This document shows positions 1-8,677 of a stretch of DNA of 64,000 bases, piece by piece (position 1 is the stretch's first letter; every line of letters starts with the position of its first letter). The position numbers and the translations under genes were made by a program. Below the pieces are notes generated by a model. That model ran no database searches and had not been told where the DNA came from. It worked only from the letters and a program-made list of their open reading frames with translations. Source of the stretch: Flavobacteriales bacterium (GTDB taxonomy: Bacteria; Bacteroidota; Bacteroidia; JANQJC01); NCBI GenBank assembly GCA_028281825.1, contig JANQJC010000025.1, positions 1-64,000 of the forward strand, given 5' to 3'.

Positions 1-602
1 ACGGTGCTGGTACAACTAGTTCGCTAAACAATATAGCTGCTGGCTCTTATTGCGTACTGATTGATGATGGTAATGAATGTACACTTGATACAACTATTGT
101 GCTTACCTCAAATAGTAACCTGAGCGTAGATGCGATTAATAATGGTAATAACGTTTTGGTTGCAAGCTCAAACCAACCTGGCACAACCTACCAGTGGTAC
201 TATAATGGGCAGCCCATTGCAGGTGCAACAGATAGTGTATATGAGCCAACGCAATCTGGTGTTTATTATGTTATAGGAACCACAGCTGATGGATGTGTGG
301 ATCAATCATTGTATTTCGAGATAAGCGTAGTTGACGGAATAGAGGAAGAGATTTTAGATGAATTACACATACATCCAAACCCGGCTACTGACCAACTTTT
401 CGTAATAGGAGAATTAAGAAGTGGGAAGAAGCTAGCCGTTGAAATCTATGCTGCCACAGGTCAGTTGGTTTATGCTAAAGAATACAATTCTCTGTCTGGT
501 AATGTCATCATTCCAGTATACCAGTATAGTGAGGGCATGTACTTGGTGAAACTAGCTATTGACAATAATGTAAGACTAGAGAAAATTGTCATTGAAAGAT
601 AA
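1..602 (+). CDS. T9SS-secreted protein, C-terminal fragment
   Basis: The frame is open from base 3 and the track start (a GTG at 99) is only an internal codon, so this is the 3' end of a longer gene running in from outside the window. The visible part starts in repeat-like extracellular sequence (GSYCVLIDDGNECT), continues into an Ig-like stretch (TYQWYYNGQPIAGAT...SGVYYV) typical of gliding-type adhesins, and ends with a type A T9SS sorting domain of about 75 residues (HIHPNPATDQLFV through YLVKLAIDNNVRLEKIVIER). The protein is therefore inferred to be exported by the Por system and surface-anchored or released. Function of the missing N-terminal part is unknown. A strong hairpin terminator follows the stop. 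Confidence 0.85.
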   Translation, partial: GAGTTSSLNNIAAGSYCVLIDDGNECTLDTTIVLTSNSNLSVDAINNGNNVLVASSNQPGTTYQWYYNGQPIAGATDSVYEPTQSGVYYVIGTTADGCVDQSLYFEISVVDGIEEEILDELHIHPNPATDQLFVIGELRSGKKLAVEIYAATGQLVYAKEYNSLSGNVIIPVYQYSEGMYLVKLAIDNNVRLEKIVIER

Positions 603-626
603 AGGGGAGTGATTTTTGATTATTAA

Positions 627-660
627 AAAAGGCCGCAAGCTAATTCACTCGCGGCCTTTT
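627..660. terminator. bidirectional intrinsic terminator
   Basis: A perfect 10-bp stem (AAAAGGCCGC / GCGGCCTTTT) with a 14-nt loop lies between two convergent genes and carries A and T tracts on both sides, so it can end transcription from either strand. Confidence 0.85.
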
Positions 661-681
661 ATGTATTAGATATTACGAGAG

Positions 682-1707
682 CTATTTTTTAGCATATTCC
701 ATTAATTGGTTTAGCGTAGTGGTTAAGTACTTTGAAGATGCTTTATATGCCCCGTCAACGTACTTTTTACCGTCGCAATCCAGAAACTGTATATTACTTG
801 TTTTTACATCGTCGGCAGGCACAACAATTGTCCACGCTCCAGCATCATAAGCCTGATTATTTTCGGCCTTAGCTGTTGACTTGAATTTGAGCTTTCTATC
901 AAACACACCATCTATTTCCAGGTTCTTTTTCATTGGCATAAAAGCTGTTGCTTCGGGCCCAAACTTGTTTGTTGCAAACAGGTATTGGCTATTTGTCTTA
1001 TCAGCTTCTAGTCTGAAATATGGTGATGCCACAACTTTAGCCAAACCGCCCACAGCACCTTTTAGCATTTTACTGCCGCCTGATTCTGATTCTTCCATGA
1101 ATGGAATATATAAGTTAACGTTAGCCACAATCACTTTTCCCAACTCAAAAGAAACCTTGTGGTCTTTAGGGATAAACTTTTTCTTCTCTTTGCCTGATGC
1201 CGTTACTTTCTTTACCATATACTCAAATCCCTTTGGTGTTGACATCAAATAACCAGGCATTTGTGCTGTGTTCAATTTGCCACCTTCAATTCTTTCAAAG
1301 TCCTCAAAAGGACTGGTTTTAGCAGCTTCGTCAATAGATACGATTTCAAACCCCTCTTTTTTCAAGTGCTCCACATACTCATTGTAAAGTTTGGTAGTGT
1401 TTTCAATTAGGGCGTTTTCGTTTACGCCATTAAGTGCCACAGACAAACTTGCTGATGCAGAGCCTCTATGGCCTGATGCACCACCGCCATCATAGCCTGC
1501 GCGGGCGTAATCTGAGTCAAAGTAAACAACCTGATAGAATACCCTAAACTCATTGATGTAAACTTTTTTGGCTGCTTTTTTCAGCTTCTTTTCAGCATAC
1601 CCGCCGGCAGCACGACCTGATTTTAGTTCAATTTCGCCATTGATTGTTTGTGCCATACTCATTACTGAGATGGTTGCACAAACAATGATTGATAACAACT
1701 TTTTCAT
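682..1707 (-). CDS. secreted protein of unknown function
   Basis: 341 residues with a clear Sec signal peptide (MKKLLSIIVCATISVMSMAQ, cleavage after Ala-Gln or nearby). The mature part begins with a Lys/Ala-rich stretch (GRAAGGYAEKKLKKAAKKVY) and a Gly/Ser patch (GYDGGGASGHRGSASASLS). The rest is mixed alpha/beta with no motif I recognise, no T9SS sorting domain and no lipobox, so a periplasmic location is the simplest guess. It is monocistronic: a TAnnTTTG promoter box lies 32 bases upstream and the shared terminator lies just downstream. Function cannot be assigned from sequence alone. Confidence 0.75.
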   Translation of the reverse strand: MKKLLSIIVCATISVMSMAQTINGEIELKSGRAAGGYAEKKLKKAAKKVYINEFRVFYQVVYFDSDYARAGYDGGGASGHRGSASASLSVALNGVNENALIENTTKLYNEYVEHLKKEGFEIVSIDEAAKTSPFEDFERIEGGKLNTAQMPGYLMSTPKGFEYMVKKVTASGKEKKKFIPKDHKVSFELGKVIVANVNLYIPFMEESESGGSKMLKGAVGGLAKVVASPYFRLEADKTNSQYLFATNKFGPEATAFMPMKKNLEIDGVFDRKLKFKSTAKAENNQAYDAGAWTIVVPADDVKTSNIQFLDCDGKKYVDGAYKASSKYLTTTLNQLMEYAKK

Positions 1708-1738
1708 TTTATTAGGTTTTGGTTTATAAATGTGAGAG

Positions 1739-1746
1739 CAAAGATA
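1739..1746 (-). promoter_or_regulatory. Bacteroidota -7 box (TATCTTTG)
   Basis: Read on the minus strand this is TATCTTTG, an exact TAnnTTTG match about 32 bases upstream of the start at 1707. A weak ATTG lies at roughly the -33 distance. Confidence 0.5.
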
Positions 1747-1877
1747 GGTAGGATGTTAAGTAGGACCAATACGGTAAAAGGCGTATTTTCTGATAGCCAC
1801 TATCTTGTAGAAGTATATTTCAGAAATAGAATTTGTTTTTAATTCAATGTCTAAACGGGTAAGATGATGCCAACAAA

Positions 1878-1903
1878 AAAGGCGGGCCAATTGGCCCGCC
1901 TTT
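1878..1903 (-). terminator. intrinsic terminator of gltA
   Basis: A 26-base perfect palindrome (AAAGGCGGGCCAA / TTGGCCCGCCTTT) followed on the minus strand by a T run (CCTTTTTTG), 20 bases beyond the citrate synthase stop codon. Confidence 0.9.
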
Positions 1904-1923
1904 CCAAAATATCAAAGCGATTA

Positions 1924-3210
1924 TTATCTGTTGTTGATAGGAGTATAATCTCTCACAGTAGGACCAGTATATATCTGGCGTGGCCTGCCGATAGGCTCCT
2001 TGCGGTTAATCATTTCTTGCCATTGAGCAATCCATCCTGGTAGCCTACCCATTGCAAACATCACTGTAAACATATCAGTTGGTATACCAATAGCCTTGTA
2101 AATAATGCCTGAATAGAAGTCTACGTTTGGATAAAGCTTCCTTTCGATGAAGTAATCATCCCTCAAGGCTACTTCTTCTAGTTTTTTGGCCAGGTCAAGA
2201 ATCGGGTCTTGGATGCCTAGGTTTTCCAACACATCATCACAAGCTTTCTTGATAATTTTGGCACGGGGGTCAAAGTTTTTGTAAACCCTGTGTCCAAAGC
2301 CCATCAATTTGAATGGGTCGTTTTTGTCTTTAGCCTTTTCTACCCACTTTTCAATGCTACCACCATCTTTCCTTACTTTATCCAGCATTTCAATCACTGC
2401 TTGGTTGGCACCACCATGCAATGGTCCCCATAGTGCAATAACACCAGCAGAGATGGATGAGTAAAGGTTAGCTTTAGAAGAGCCTACCAGTCTTACCGTA
2501 GAAGCAGAGCAGTTTTGCTCATGGTCAGCATGTAGGATAAGTAGTTTATCCAATGCGTCAGCAATCACCGGATTGATTTCGTATTCTTCAGTTGGCATTG
2601 AGAACATCATATTCATAAAGTTCTCGATGTAGTTGAATTTGTTTTGGGGATATACTACTGGATGACCTACAGAGTTCTTGTATGACCAAGCAGCAATAGT
2701 AGATATCTTAGCAATAAGCCTTGTAATTGTTAAATCAACTGAATCTATATCCCTATCTGCGTCTTGTGATTCTGGGTAGAATGTAGAAAGTGTGCAAAGC
2801 ATTGAAGCTAAAACCGCCATTGGATGTGCCTTACGAGGATAGGCCTCATAAAATTGCTTCATATCCTCGTGGATAAGGGTATGGCGAGTTATCTTGTTGT
2901 TAAAGTCTTTAAACTGTTCTTTGGTCGGTAGCTCACCCTTAATAAGCAAGTATGCAACTTCTAAAAAAGTCGAATGCTCTGCTAGCTGCTCTATAGGGTA
3001 TCCGCCATAACGCAAAATACCCTTCTCTCCATCAAGAAAAGTAATCGCACTCTCAGTAGCACCAGTATTTTTGTAGCCTGAGTCTAGTGTAATATAACCA
3101 GTTTCTCCTCTCAGGCCTTTGATGTCAATAGCCTTTTCTCCTTCTGATCCGGTAACAACCGGTAAATTGTAGGTCTGTCCGTCCAGTTTAATTTCTGCTG
3201 TTTCGCTCAT
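1924..3210 (-). CDS. gltA: citrate synthase (type II)
   Basis: Condenses oxaloacetate with acetyl-CoA to citrate, the entry step of the TCA cycle, in the cytosol. The 428-residue length fits the hexameric Gram-negative (type II) form. Catalytic landmarks are visible: the first active-site His region (LILHADHEQNCSASTVRLVGSS), the central LWGPLHGGANQAVIEML with the second His, and the GFGHRVYKNFDPRAK loop holding the third His and the Asp region. The N-terminal part (KGLRGETGYITLDSGYKNT) also matches the type II family. The gene stands alone, with its own terminator 20 bases downstream and about 190 bases of non-coding sequence upstream where I found no convincing TAnnTTTG box. Confidence 0.97.
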   Translation of the reverse strand: MSETAEIKLDGQTYNLPVVTGSEGEKAIDIKGLRGETGYITLDSGYKNTGATESAITFLDGEKGILRYGGYPIEQLAEHSTFLEVAYLLIKGELPTKEQFKDFNNKITRHTLIHEDMKQFYEAYPRKAHPMAVLASMLCTLSTFYPESQDADRDIDSVDLTITRLIAKISTIAAWSYKNSVGHPVVYPQNKFNYIENFMNMMFSMPTEEYEINPVIADALDKLLILHADHEQNCSASTVRLVGSSKANLYSSISAGVIALWGPLHGGANQAVIEMLDKVRKDGGSIEKWVEKAKDKNDPFKLMGFGHRVYKNFDPRAKIIKKACDDVLENLGIQDPILDLAKKLEEVALRDDYFIERKLYPNVDFYSGIIYKAIGIPTDMFTVMFAMGRLPGWIAQWQEMINRKEPIGRPRQIYTGPTVRDYTPINNR

Positions 3211-3404
3211 TAATAAAGGGATTTTTGAATTTTCCGAAAATCGGCACGATTATACGAAAAAAGTTTTTATTCAAAGCTCTTTAACAGGGGATATTTGCTA
3301 ATGTTTATCGATTATGACAAAAAAAGTTGGAATGAAGCCAAAAACAAGCTTAAAAAGTAACAGAAACTTAAAATGAAGTAAAAAGATAAAGGGGTAATAC
3401 CTGT

Positions 3405-3863
3405 CTATTTTTCTCCCCTTCGTTTTCTTAATTCATCCAATAGTTTCATTTTAAATCGTTCTTCAGCTTTGTAGAGTAGGGCAACTTTTTTCAAAGGAAT
3501 AACTTTCTTAAACTCGTCAAAGTACTTTTTTCGTAGTGCTAATTCCCTTTCGGCCGTTTCAAACTCAATGCGCAAGGCATCTTCAATATCTGCATCACTC
3601 ATGATATCAAAGTCCAACATCATGCCAGCTTCAATACGGTTAGTCCACTTGTCTTTTCTAACCACCTTTAGCTCTTCTTCCAATTGGTTATATACAGGCC
3701 AAAACTGTTGAGCTTCCTGGGGTGAAAGGTTAAGCTCTTGAGTGATAAAAGCAATTTTAAGGGCTTCTATTTTTTCTTGTTTTTCTTTCCATCGGCTGCC
3801 AGGCTGTGCAAAGGCTCCAAGCGATAGGACAAAGGTTAAGAGGTATATCAATAAGGTTCTCAT
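3405..3863 (-). CDS. Spy/CpxP-like periplasmic protein of an ECF sigma locus
   Basis: The track start at 3893 overlaps the upstream gene by 17 bases. The Met at 3863 gives a proper signal peptide (MRTLLIYLLTFVLSLGAFAQ) and a 13-base gap, so it is preferred. The mature protein of about 130 residues is highly charged and helical (WKEKQEKIEALKIAFITQELNLSPQEAQQFWPVYNQLEEEL). The LSPQEAQQFWPVYNQ motif is typical of small Bacteroidota proteins resembling Spy/CpxP, often labelled sensor of ECF-type sigma factor. It is the third gene of a sigma, anti-sigma, Spy-like set. A role in envelope stress sensing is inferred from this context and not shown by any catalytic motif. Confidence 0.75.
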   Translation of the reverse strand: MRTLLIYLLTFVLSLGAFAQPGSRWKEKQEKIEALKIAFITQELNLSPQEAQQFWPVYNQLEEELKVVRKDKWTNRIEAGMMLDFDIMSDADIEDALRIEFETAERELALRKKYFDEFKKVIPLKKVALLYKAEERFKMKLLDELRKRRGEK

Positions 3864-3876
3864 TTTATAAAAAATA

Positions 3877-4362
3877 TTAGAGGTCGTTTGCAATAGTACT
3901 TATATCCACGTTATTCTGTATCAAGTAATTGATAATAGCGTCTTCATCATTCAGATCTTCAAAAGGTAAGTCACCCTCAATCACTGCGTCTGTCATCATA
4001 CTTTCAAGAAATAAGTCTTCTTCCAGTAATGCGAGCTCTTCTTCGGTAAATTGGTCAAGCACTTCTTCAGCCGAAGCAAACTCAGTTACGGTGGTTTGCT
4101 TGGTATTAAAGATAGCTTGTGAAGCAACCAATAAACCCACTAGTAGAACAGATGCGGCTATTGCTATCCTGGGTTGGAAAATAGAGATAATCACTCCACT
4201 TTTCCTTTCCTTTTCTTCTGCAATACGGCTGATTACTTTAGAGGGTAATTCATCAAAATACTCATCAGGTACTTTAAAAGAGTTACCCTTGCCAATTGCA
4301 TGCAATTGTGGTGCATCCTTTTCAGGATTAAAGTTGTCGCTATAATTACTTTTGGTTTCCAT
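3877..4362 (-). CDS. putative membrane anti-sigma factor
   Basis: 161 residues with one membrane segment near residues 69-87 (IAIAASVLLVGLLVASQAIF). The N-terminal cytoplasmic part contains VPDEYFDELPSKVISRI, a pattern often seen in proteins encoded next to ECF sigma factors in this phylum. The C-terminal part is very acidic (EEVLDQFTEEELALLEEDLFLESMM). It lies 33 bases after the ECF sigma gene and 13 bases before the Spy-like gene. The topology and position suggest it holds the sigma factor at the inner membrane and responds to a periplasmic cue. There is no zinc-binding anti-sigma motif, so this is context-based inference. Confidence 0.65.
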   Translation of the reverse strand: METKSNYSDNFNPEKDAPQLHAIGKGNSFKVPDEYFDELPSKVISRIAEEKERKSGVIISIFQPRIAIAASVLLVGLLVASQAIFNTKQTTVTEFASAEEVLDQFTEEELALLEEDLFLESMMTDAVIEGDLPFEDLNDEDAIINYLIQNNVDISTIANDL

Positions 4363-4395
4363 TGCTTATATATGATTCAAATTTCAGCTAAAGGT

Positions 4396-4959
4396 TTAAT
4401 TCTCAGTTAAATAAATCTCAATTTTCTTTACTGCCAGGTGATAAGAAGCCTTGAGTGCCCCCACTGAAGTGCCCAATATTTCCGATATCTCTTCGTACTT
4501 TAAGTCCTCAAAATATTTCATGTTAAAGACAAGTCTCTGCTTCTCTGGCAGCTTTAGAATAGCCTGGTGCAATTTCTTTTGAATGGCTTCACCACTAAAG
4601 TAAACATCGCTCTCCAGGCTTTCTGATAGTTTATGTTCCACATCAACCATGGGGATAAACATTGCAGTGCGTTTTTTCTTTAAGAATGAGAGAGCTTCAT
4701 TGGTGGCGATTCGGTATAGCCAGGTATATAGCTTACTCTCCTCTCTAAAATTTCCCAAGCCTTTCCATACTTTGATAAAAGTATTTTGCAGTACATCATC
4801 AGTATCATCATGGTCAATTACAATTCTACGGATGTGCCAGTATAGCTTTTGTTGATATCTGCGTATAAGCAGGCTAAACGCAAGGTTACGTGTTTCCTGC
4901 GCTTTGAATTGACGGATAAGTTCTTTGTCTGACTCGCTGCTCATGGCTGGCTTTTGCAT
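4396..4959 (-). CDS. ECF-type RNA polymerase sigma factor
   Basis: A 187-residue sigma-70 family protein of the extracytoplasmic-function class. Region 2 is seen in IRRIVIDHDDTDDVLQNTFIKVWKGLGNFREESKLYTWLYRIATNEALSFL, with the DDVLQNTFIKVW core helix. Region 4 is LPEKQRLVFNMKYFEDLKYEEISEILGTSVGALKASYHLAVKKIE, the -35-binding helix-turn-helix. Met6 (MSSESDKEL) is an alternative start. It lies 32 bases after transketolase C-terminal gene on the same strand, so it may share its transcript, and it heads the sigma/anti-sigma/Spy-like trio. The regulon is unknown. Confidence 0.92.
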   Translation of the reverse strand: MQKPAMSSESDKELIRQFKAQETRNLAFSLLIRRYQQKLYWHIRRIVIDHDDTDDVLQNTFIKVWKGLGNFREESKLYTWLYRIATNEALSFLKKKRTAMFIPMVDVEHKLSESLESDVYFSGEAIQKKLHQAILKLPEKQRLVFNMKYFEDLKYEEISEILGTSVGALKASYHLAVKKIEIYLTEN

Positions 4960-4991
4960 GAAGCAGACAAAAGTTGTGCCGAGTTTGGTAT

Positions 4992-5966
4992 TTACTTTCT
5001 GGCGATGACTCTCTCCACCGCTTGAACGATATCAGGAGTGTCAAGGCCATACTTGGCTAGTAGTTGTTCCGGCTTTCCACTTTCACCAAACTTATCATCC
5101 ACTGCTACCATTTCAATAGGTGCAGGGTAGTGCATCCCCAATGCTTGGGCAATTGAATCTCCCAAACCACCGTTGCGTTGATGTTCTTCTGCAGTCACTG
5201 CACATTTCGTCTTCTTCACACTTTCTATAACTGCTTCTACATTTAAAGGTTTAATGGTGTGGATATTAATTAATTCAGCATTGATGCCTTTTGCTTCCAA
5301 TTCTTTAATAGCAGCAATTGCTTTCCAAACCAAATGTCCTGTGGCGAAGATGGTAACATCACTACCTTCTTTCATCATCAATGCCTTGCCTATCTCAAAC
5401 TTTTGGTCTGCAGGGGTAAAGTTAGCCACCTTTGGTCTTCCAAAGCGGAGATACACCGGGCCATCCCATTCTGTTATGGCCATCGTTGCAGCATATGTTT
5501 GGTTATAATCGCATGGGTTGATTACCGTCATATGAGGTAGCATCTTCATCATACCGATGTCTTCTAATATTTGGTGAGTAGCACCATCTTCACCTAATGT
5601 GAGCCCTGCATGTGAAGCACATATCTTTACATTTTTACCTGAGTAAGCTATAGATTGACGGATTTGGTCATAAACCCTGCCAGTTGAGAAATTGGCAAAC
5701 GTACCCGTGAATGGGATTTTACCACCAATGGTCAACCCTGCTGCAACACCCATCATGTTGGCTTCTGCTATACCTACTTGAAAAAACCTATCTGGAAACT
5801 CTTTCGCAAAAGCGTTCATTTTTAGTGAGCCAGTAAGGTCAGCACATAGCGCTACCACATTTGGGTTTTGTTTTCCCAATTCGGTAAGGGCCGCACCAAA
5901 TCCTGAACGGGTATCTTTATCATCACTTAATTTTTCAAAATACATGGGCTGAGTAGATGTTTCCAA
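4992..5966 (-). CDS. transketolase, C-terminal subunit (split form)
   Basis: 324 residues covering the pyrimidine-binding and C-terminal domains of transketolase: GFGAALTELGKQNPNVVALCADLTGS, the FFQVGIAEANMMGVAAGL segment with the catalytic Glu that activates thiamine diphosphate, and a C-terminal domain with AVTAEEHQRNGGLGDSIAQ. With the N-terminal subunit (7464-8372) it would form one active enzyme of the non-oxidative pentose phosphate pathway, moving two-carbon units between sugar phosphates. Split transketolases are common in Bacteroidota and archaea. Here the two halves are separated by a von Willebrand A gene instead of being adjacent. Confidence 0.93.
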   Translation of the reverse strand: METSTQPMYFEKLSDDKDTRSGFGAALTELGKQNPNVVALCADLTGSLKMNAFAKEFPDRFFQVGIAEANMMGVAAGLTIGGKIPFTGTFANFSTGRVYDQIRQSIAYSGKNVKICASHAGLTLGEDGATHQILEDIGMMKMLPHMTVINPCDYNQTYAATMAITEWDGPVYLRFGRPKVANFTPADQKFEIGKALMMKEGSDVTIFATGHLVWKAIAAIKELEAKGINAELINIHTIKPLNVEAVIESVKKTKCAVTAEEHQRNGGLGDSIAQALGMHYPAPIEMVAVDDKFGESGKPEQLLAKYGLDTPDIVQAVERVIARK

Positions 5967-6000
5967 GGTTATTTGCTTTTAAATATGGTAAAAAAATCAG

Positions 6001-7428
6001 TTAGTATAGTTTAATTACTTCAGAACTTCCAGATTCTATTTTGAATGATTTTTCAATGGTATAAATAGACTTTTTAGAATTCTTAGGGCGGAAAACGGCG
6101 CGATACCTTCCTGGCAATAGCACCAGTGTTTCTTGCTGGCTTTCTACGCGTATGTTGTATATCAATTTTAGTTCATTACCATCCTCATGATATACACTAG
6201 CATACCCCGCTGATTGCTTCAGTATATTGGCAATGCCAGGTTGCGGAATGGCTACTTTTGTAGTGTGACTTTGCTTAATCTCTACATCGCTCACATACAT
6301 TCTTGGCATGGTAAGTATTTCCAAATCATATTTCCCAACTATATATCGCTCTTTGTCCATGAAATCCTGCACGTGTAGGGTTTGCATTTCGCCAGCTTTT
6401 CGCACAATGGCTTTCAATTCTTTATAGTCACTCCTGCCATCAGCGCGTAAATCAAGGTCACCTTGTGGCGCATCGATAGCTATTATTGTATGCTTGCCTG
6501 GGGTAAGTGTAACGCTATCCACAAAAGATGGAGGGATAGTATGGGCTACCACTCGGTAGGTTGGCAATGGGTCGATTACTAGGGTGTCGGGATTACCATG
6601 GTTATCCATTGTATGCACAAAATTGTAAAGCACTTTGCTCGACTGGCTATGGTAAAAAGTCATGTTAACGTTAGTTTCTGTTGGATTGCCTGCAACATCT
6701 AATAGATTAACTTGGGCCGTAGTAGAATTCAATGCTTGAGAAATAACCACATTTAGGGCGGTTTTGAATGTCCTTGTATCACTTGCATCGTAAAAGTTAC
6801 CCACACATTCAAACTGTTTGATTAGGTCTTTATCCAGTCCAACGCCAATCACAAAAGGTTTTAACACAATTCCTTTTGCTTGAAGTGCCTGCGAAAGGGC
6901 GCAAGGGTCACCATCACACTCCTCAATACCGTCAGTTATCAGGATGATAATATTCCGGCAATTGTCGCAGCTAGGAAAATCTTTGGCTGATTGTTCCAAA
7001 GAGTAGGCAATAGGTGTTGTGCCTTTGGGTTGAATAAGTTGCAGTTTGTTCTTGATGTTGGGGATATTACCCTTATAGAATGGAACTTCCAGCTTGGTGT
7101 CTTTGCAATCACGCATGGAATTGGATACATATTGTGATTGGTGCCCATAGGCCCTCAATGCCAATTCAAGGTGGTCCACATATTTAAGGCTATCCAATAA
7201 TTCATTCAGGAGCTTTTTGGCGACATCTATTTTCATTTTGCCATCCATTTGCCCAAACATGCTTTGCGAACCATCAAAAACGAAAAGAATGCGCGTAAGG
7301 GGTTTTTCTTGTGCTACTTCCTGCGCATTAGCAGTATAGGCCAAGCTTATCAAGCATATTAGTACTAGAGCAAAATGCTTGATACTAGTTTTTGCAAAGG
7401 ATGCAATTGTATATTTCAATTGAACCAT
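6001..7428 (-). CDS. secreted von Willebrand factor A domain protein
   Basis: The track start at 7542 lies inside the transketolase N-subunit gene. The Met at 7428 begins a signal-peptide region (MVQLKYTIASFAKTSIKHFALVLICLISLAYTANAQ) and leaves a 35-base gap, so it is used; the product is 475 residues. The VWA domain follows at once (RILFVFDGSQSMFGQMDGKMKIDVAK) with an intact DxSxS metal site (DGSQS), the Thr in PKGTTPIAYSL and the ITDGIEECDGDPC Asp. The C-terminal half carries repeated beta-rich segments (LPTYRVVAHTIPPSFVDSVTLTPGKHTII). It is likely a periplasmic or surface protein-binding factor. Its place between the two transketolase halves is unexplained. Confidence 0.85.
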   Translation of the reverse strand: MVQLKYTIASFAKTSIKHFALVLICLISLAYTANAQEVAQEKPLTRILFVFDGSQSMFGQMDGKMKIDVAKKLLNELLDSLKYVDHLELALRAYGHQSQYVSNSMRDCKDTKLEVPFYKGNIPNIKNKLQLIQPKGTTPIAYSLEQSAKDFPSCDNCRNIIILITDGIEECDGDPCALSQALQAKGIVLKPFVIGVGLDKDLIKQFECVGNFYDASDTRTFKTALNVVISQALNSTTAQVNLLDVAGNPTETNVNMTFYHSQSSKVLYNFVHTMDNHGNPDTLVIDPLPTYRVVAHTIPPSFVDSVTLTPGKHTIIAIDAPQGDLDLRADGRSDYKELKAIVRKAGEMQTLHVQDFMDKERYIVGKYDLEILTMPRMYVSDVEIKQSHTTKVAIPQPGIANILKQSAGYASVYHEDGNELKLIYNIRVESQQETLVLLPGRYRAVFRPKNSKKSIYTIEKSFKIESGSSEVIKLY

Positions 7429-7463
7429 TTTATATGCAACTGCACAAACCGTGCAGAAATTGG

Positions 7464-8372
7464 CTAGTAATCTCCCAAAGTTTCTTCCAACTGGGCTAAT
7501 GCAGCCTCTAATTGTTGGTCGTTTGGAGCAATACCATGCCATGCGTGTGAACCCATCATAAAGTCAACTCCCTCGCCCATTTCCGTCTTCATTAGCACAA
7601 CTACAGGCACACCTTTCCCTAAGTGATTTTCTTTTGCTTCAGTCAGGGTTGAAATAATACTTTCAAAACTGCTTCCGTCCATTTCCATCACATCCCAGCC
7701 AAATGATTTCCATTTAGCTGATAAATCTCCCAAATCCATCACGTCTTTGGTGTCACCATCTATCTGTCTTCCATTAACGTCAATGGTTGCAATGATATTG
7801 TCTACTTTGTGGGCTGCGCCAAACATGGCAGCTTCCCATATTTGGCCTTCTTGCAATTCACCATCTCCATGCAGGCTGTACACAATATGATGGTCGTTGT
7901 TCAATTTTTTTGAAAGCGCCGCGCCCAATGCAACTGACAAGCCTTGACCAAGTGAGCCAGAGGCAACCCTTATTCCTGGCAGTCCTTCTTCAGTAGCTGG
8001 GTGGCCTTGCAGCCTTGAATCCAGTTTACGAAAAGTGTTTAGTTCTGACACTTCAAAATAGCCATATCTGGCCAGTGTACTATACCAAATAGGTGAAATA
8101 TGCCCATTAGAGAGAAAAAACACATCTTCGCCATTGCCATCCATGGTAAAGTTTTTGGCATCAGGCTTCATGATTTGATGGTAAAGGGCAAGAAAAAATT
8201 CAGTACAACCCAGTGAGCCTCCTGGGTGGCCCGATTGCACTGCATGAACCATTCTTACAATATCCCTTCTGGTTTGTGATGCTAGTCTTTCTAACTCGTA
8301 AATATCAGGCATAACTTTACTCAGTTTTTGTCTTTCTTCTAGTATTGATGATTGGGTTGAGGTAGTAGGCAT
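7464..8372 (-). CDS. transketolase, N-terminal (TPP-binding) subunit
   Basis: 302 residues matching the N-terminal diphosphate-binding domain. Landmarks are VQSGHPGGSLGCTEFFLALY, the SNGHISPIWYSTLARYGY segment, LGQGLSVALGAALSKK, and the thiamine diphosphate/metal motif GDGELQEGQIWEAAMFGAAHKVDNIIATIDVNGRQIDG. The C-terminal end is SHAWHGIAPNDQQLEAAL. It pairs with the C-terminal subunit at 4992-5966 to make a complete transketolase. It is the first gene of a minus-strand run. A TAnnTTTG box 21 bases upstream of the ATG suggests transcription starts here with a short leader. Confidence 0.94.
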   Translation of the reverse strand: MPTTSTQSSILEERQKLSKVMPDIYELERLASQTRRDIVRMVHAVQSGHPGGSLGCTEFFLALYHQIMKPDAKNFTMDGNGEDVFFLSNGHISPIWYSTLARYGYFEVSELNTFRKLDSRLQGHPATEEGLPGIRVASGSLGQGLSVALGAALSKKLNNDHHIVYSLHGDGELQEGQIWEAAMFGAAHKVDNIIATIDVNGRQIDGDTKDVMDLGDLSAKWKSFGWDVMEMDGSSFESIISTLTEAKENHLGKGVPVVVLMKTEMGEGVDFMMGSHAWHGIAPNDQQLEAALAQLEETLGDY

Positions 8373-8392
8373 GAGCTCGGCTGTTATGGTCT

Positions 8393-8400
8393 CAAAAGTA
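8393..8400 (-). promoter_or_regulatory. Bacteroidota -7 box (TACTTTTG)
   Basis: The minus strand reads TACTTTTG, an exact TAnnTTTG match 21 bases before the transketolase N-subunit ATG. No good -33 TTTG is seen. Confidence 0.5.
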
Positions 8401-8522
8401 GGTATTTTGAACCCTTTTACCGACTTCTGTTAATAACTTTTGATAAGATGAATCTAGTCAGGAAAGAAAGAAAACCAGAGGTTTGTCTATCTAAAGAGTA
8501 ATAACATCAGAGAAGTTATATA

Positions 8523-8530
8523 TAATTTTG
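8523..8530 (+). promoter_or_regulatory. possible -7 box (TAATTTTG) of the signalling cluster
   Basis: TAATTTTG matches TAnnTTTG and is the only such box upstream of the first response regulator. It would give a leader of about 140 bases; no -33 TTTG sits at the usual spacing, so confidence is low. Confidence 0.35.
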
Positions 8531-8677
8531 TAATTACCTGACTATCAGCAATATCCAATAATGACTTTGTTTATTCTGCTTGTCTTTATATGGACACAGC
8601 TTAACGAATTAGCAAGGCAGAAGCGTTATTCAACACGTATTTTCACTTGGCGGAAATACAAAAAAAAATTCATAAAT

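Larger units (their letters stand above)
8373..8677. other. divergent intergenic region, 305 bases
   Basis: Separates the minus-strand transketolase run from the plus-strand signalling cluster. It holds one TAnnTTTG box facing each way (8393-8400 minus, 8523-8530 plus). The track ORF here is only an in-frame upstream extension of the response regulator with no coding character of its own. Confidence 0.6.

Noticed and set aside
881-1252. Antisense ORFs such as this one inside well-supported genes
   Set aside because: They are shadows of genes on the other strand and lack ribosome sites or protein-like composition.
7428-7542. Upstream extension of the VWA gene (track start at 7542)
   Set aside because: It overlaps the transketolase N-subunit by 79 bases and delays the signal peptide; the Met at 7428 fits better.
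8561-8677. N-terminal extension of the first response regulator
   Set aside because: The receiver begins at MNLLNKVVFIDDD; the extra 39 residues do not look like part of a receiver.
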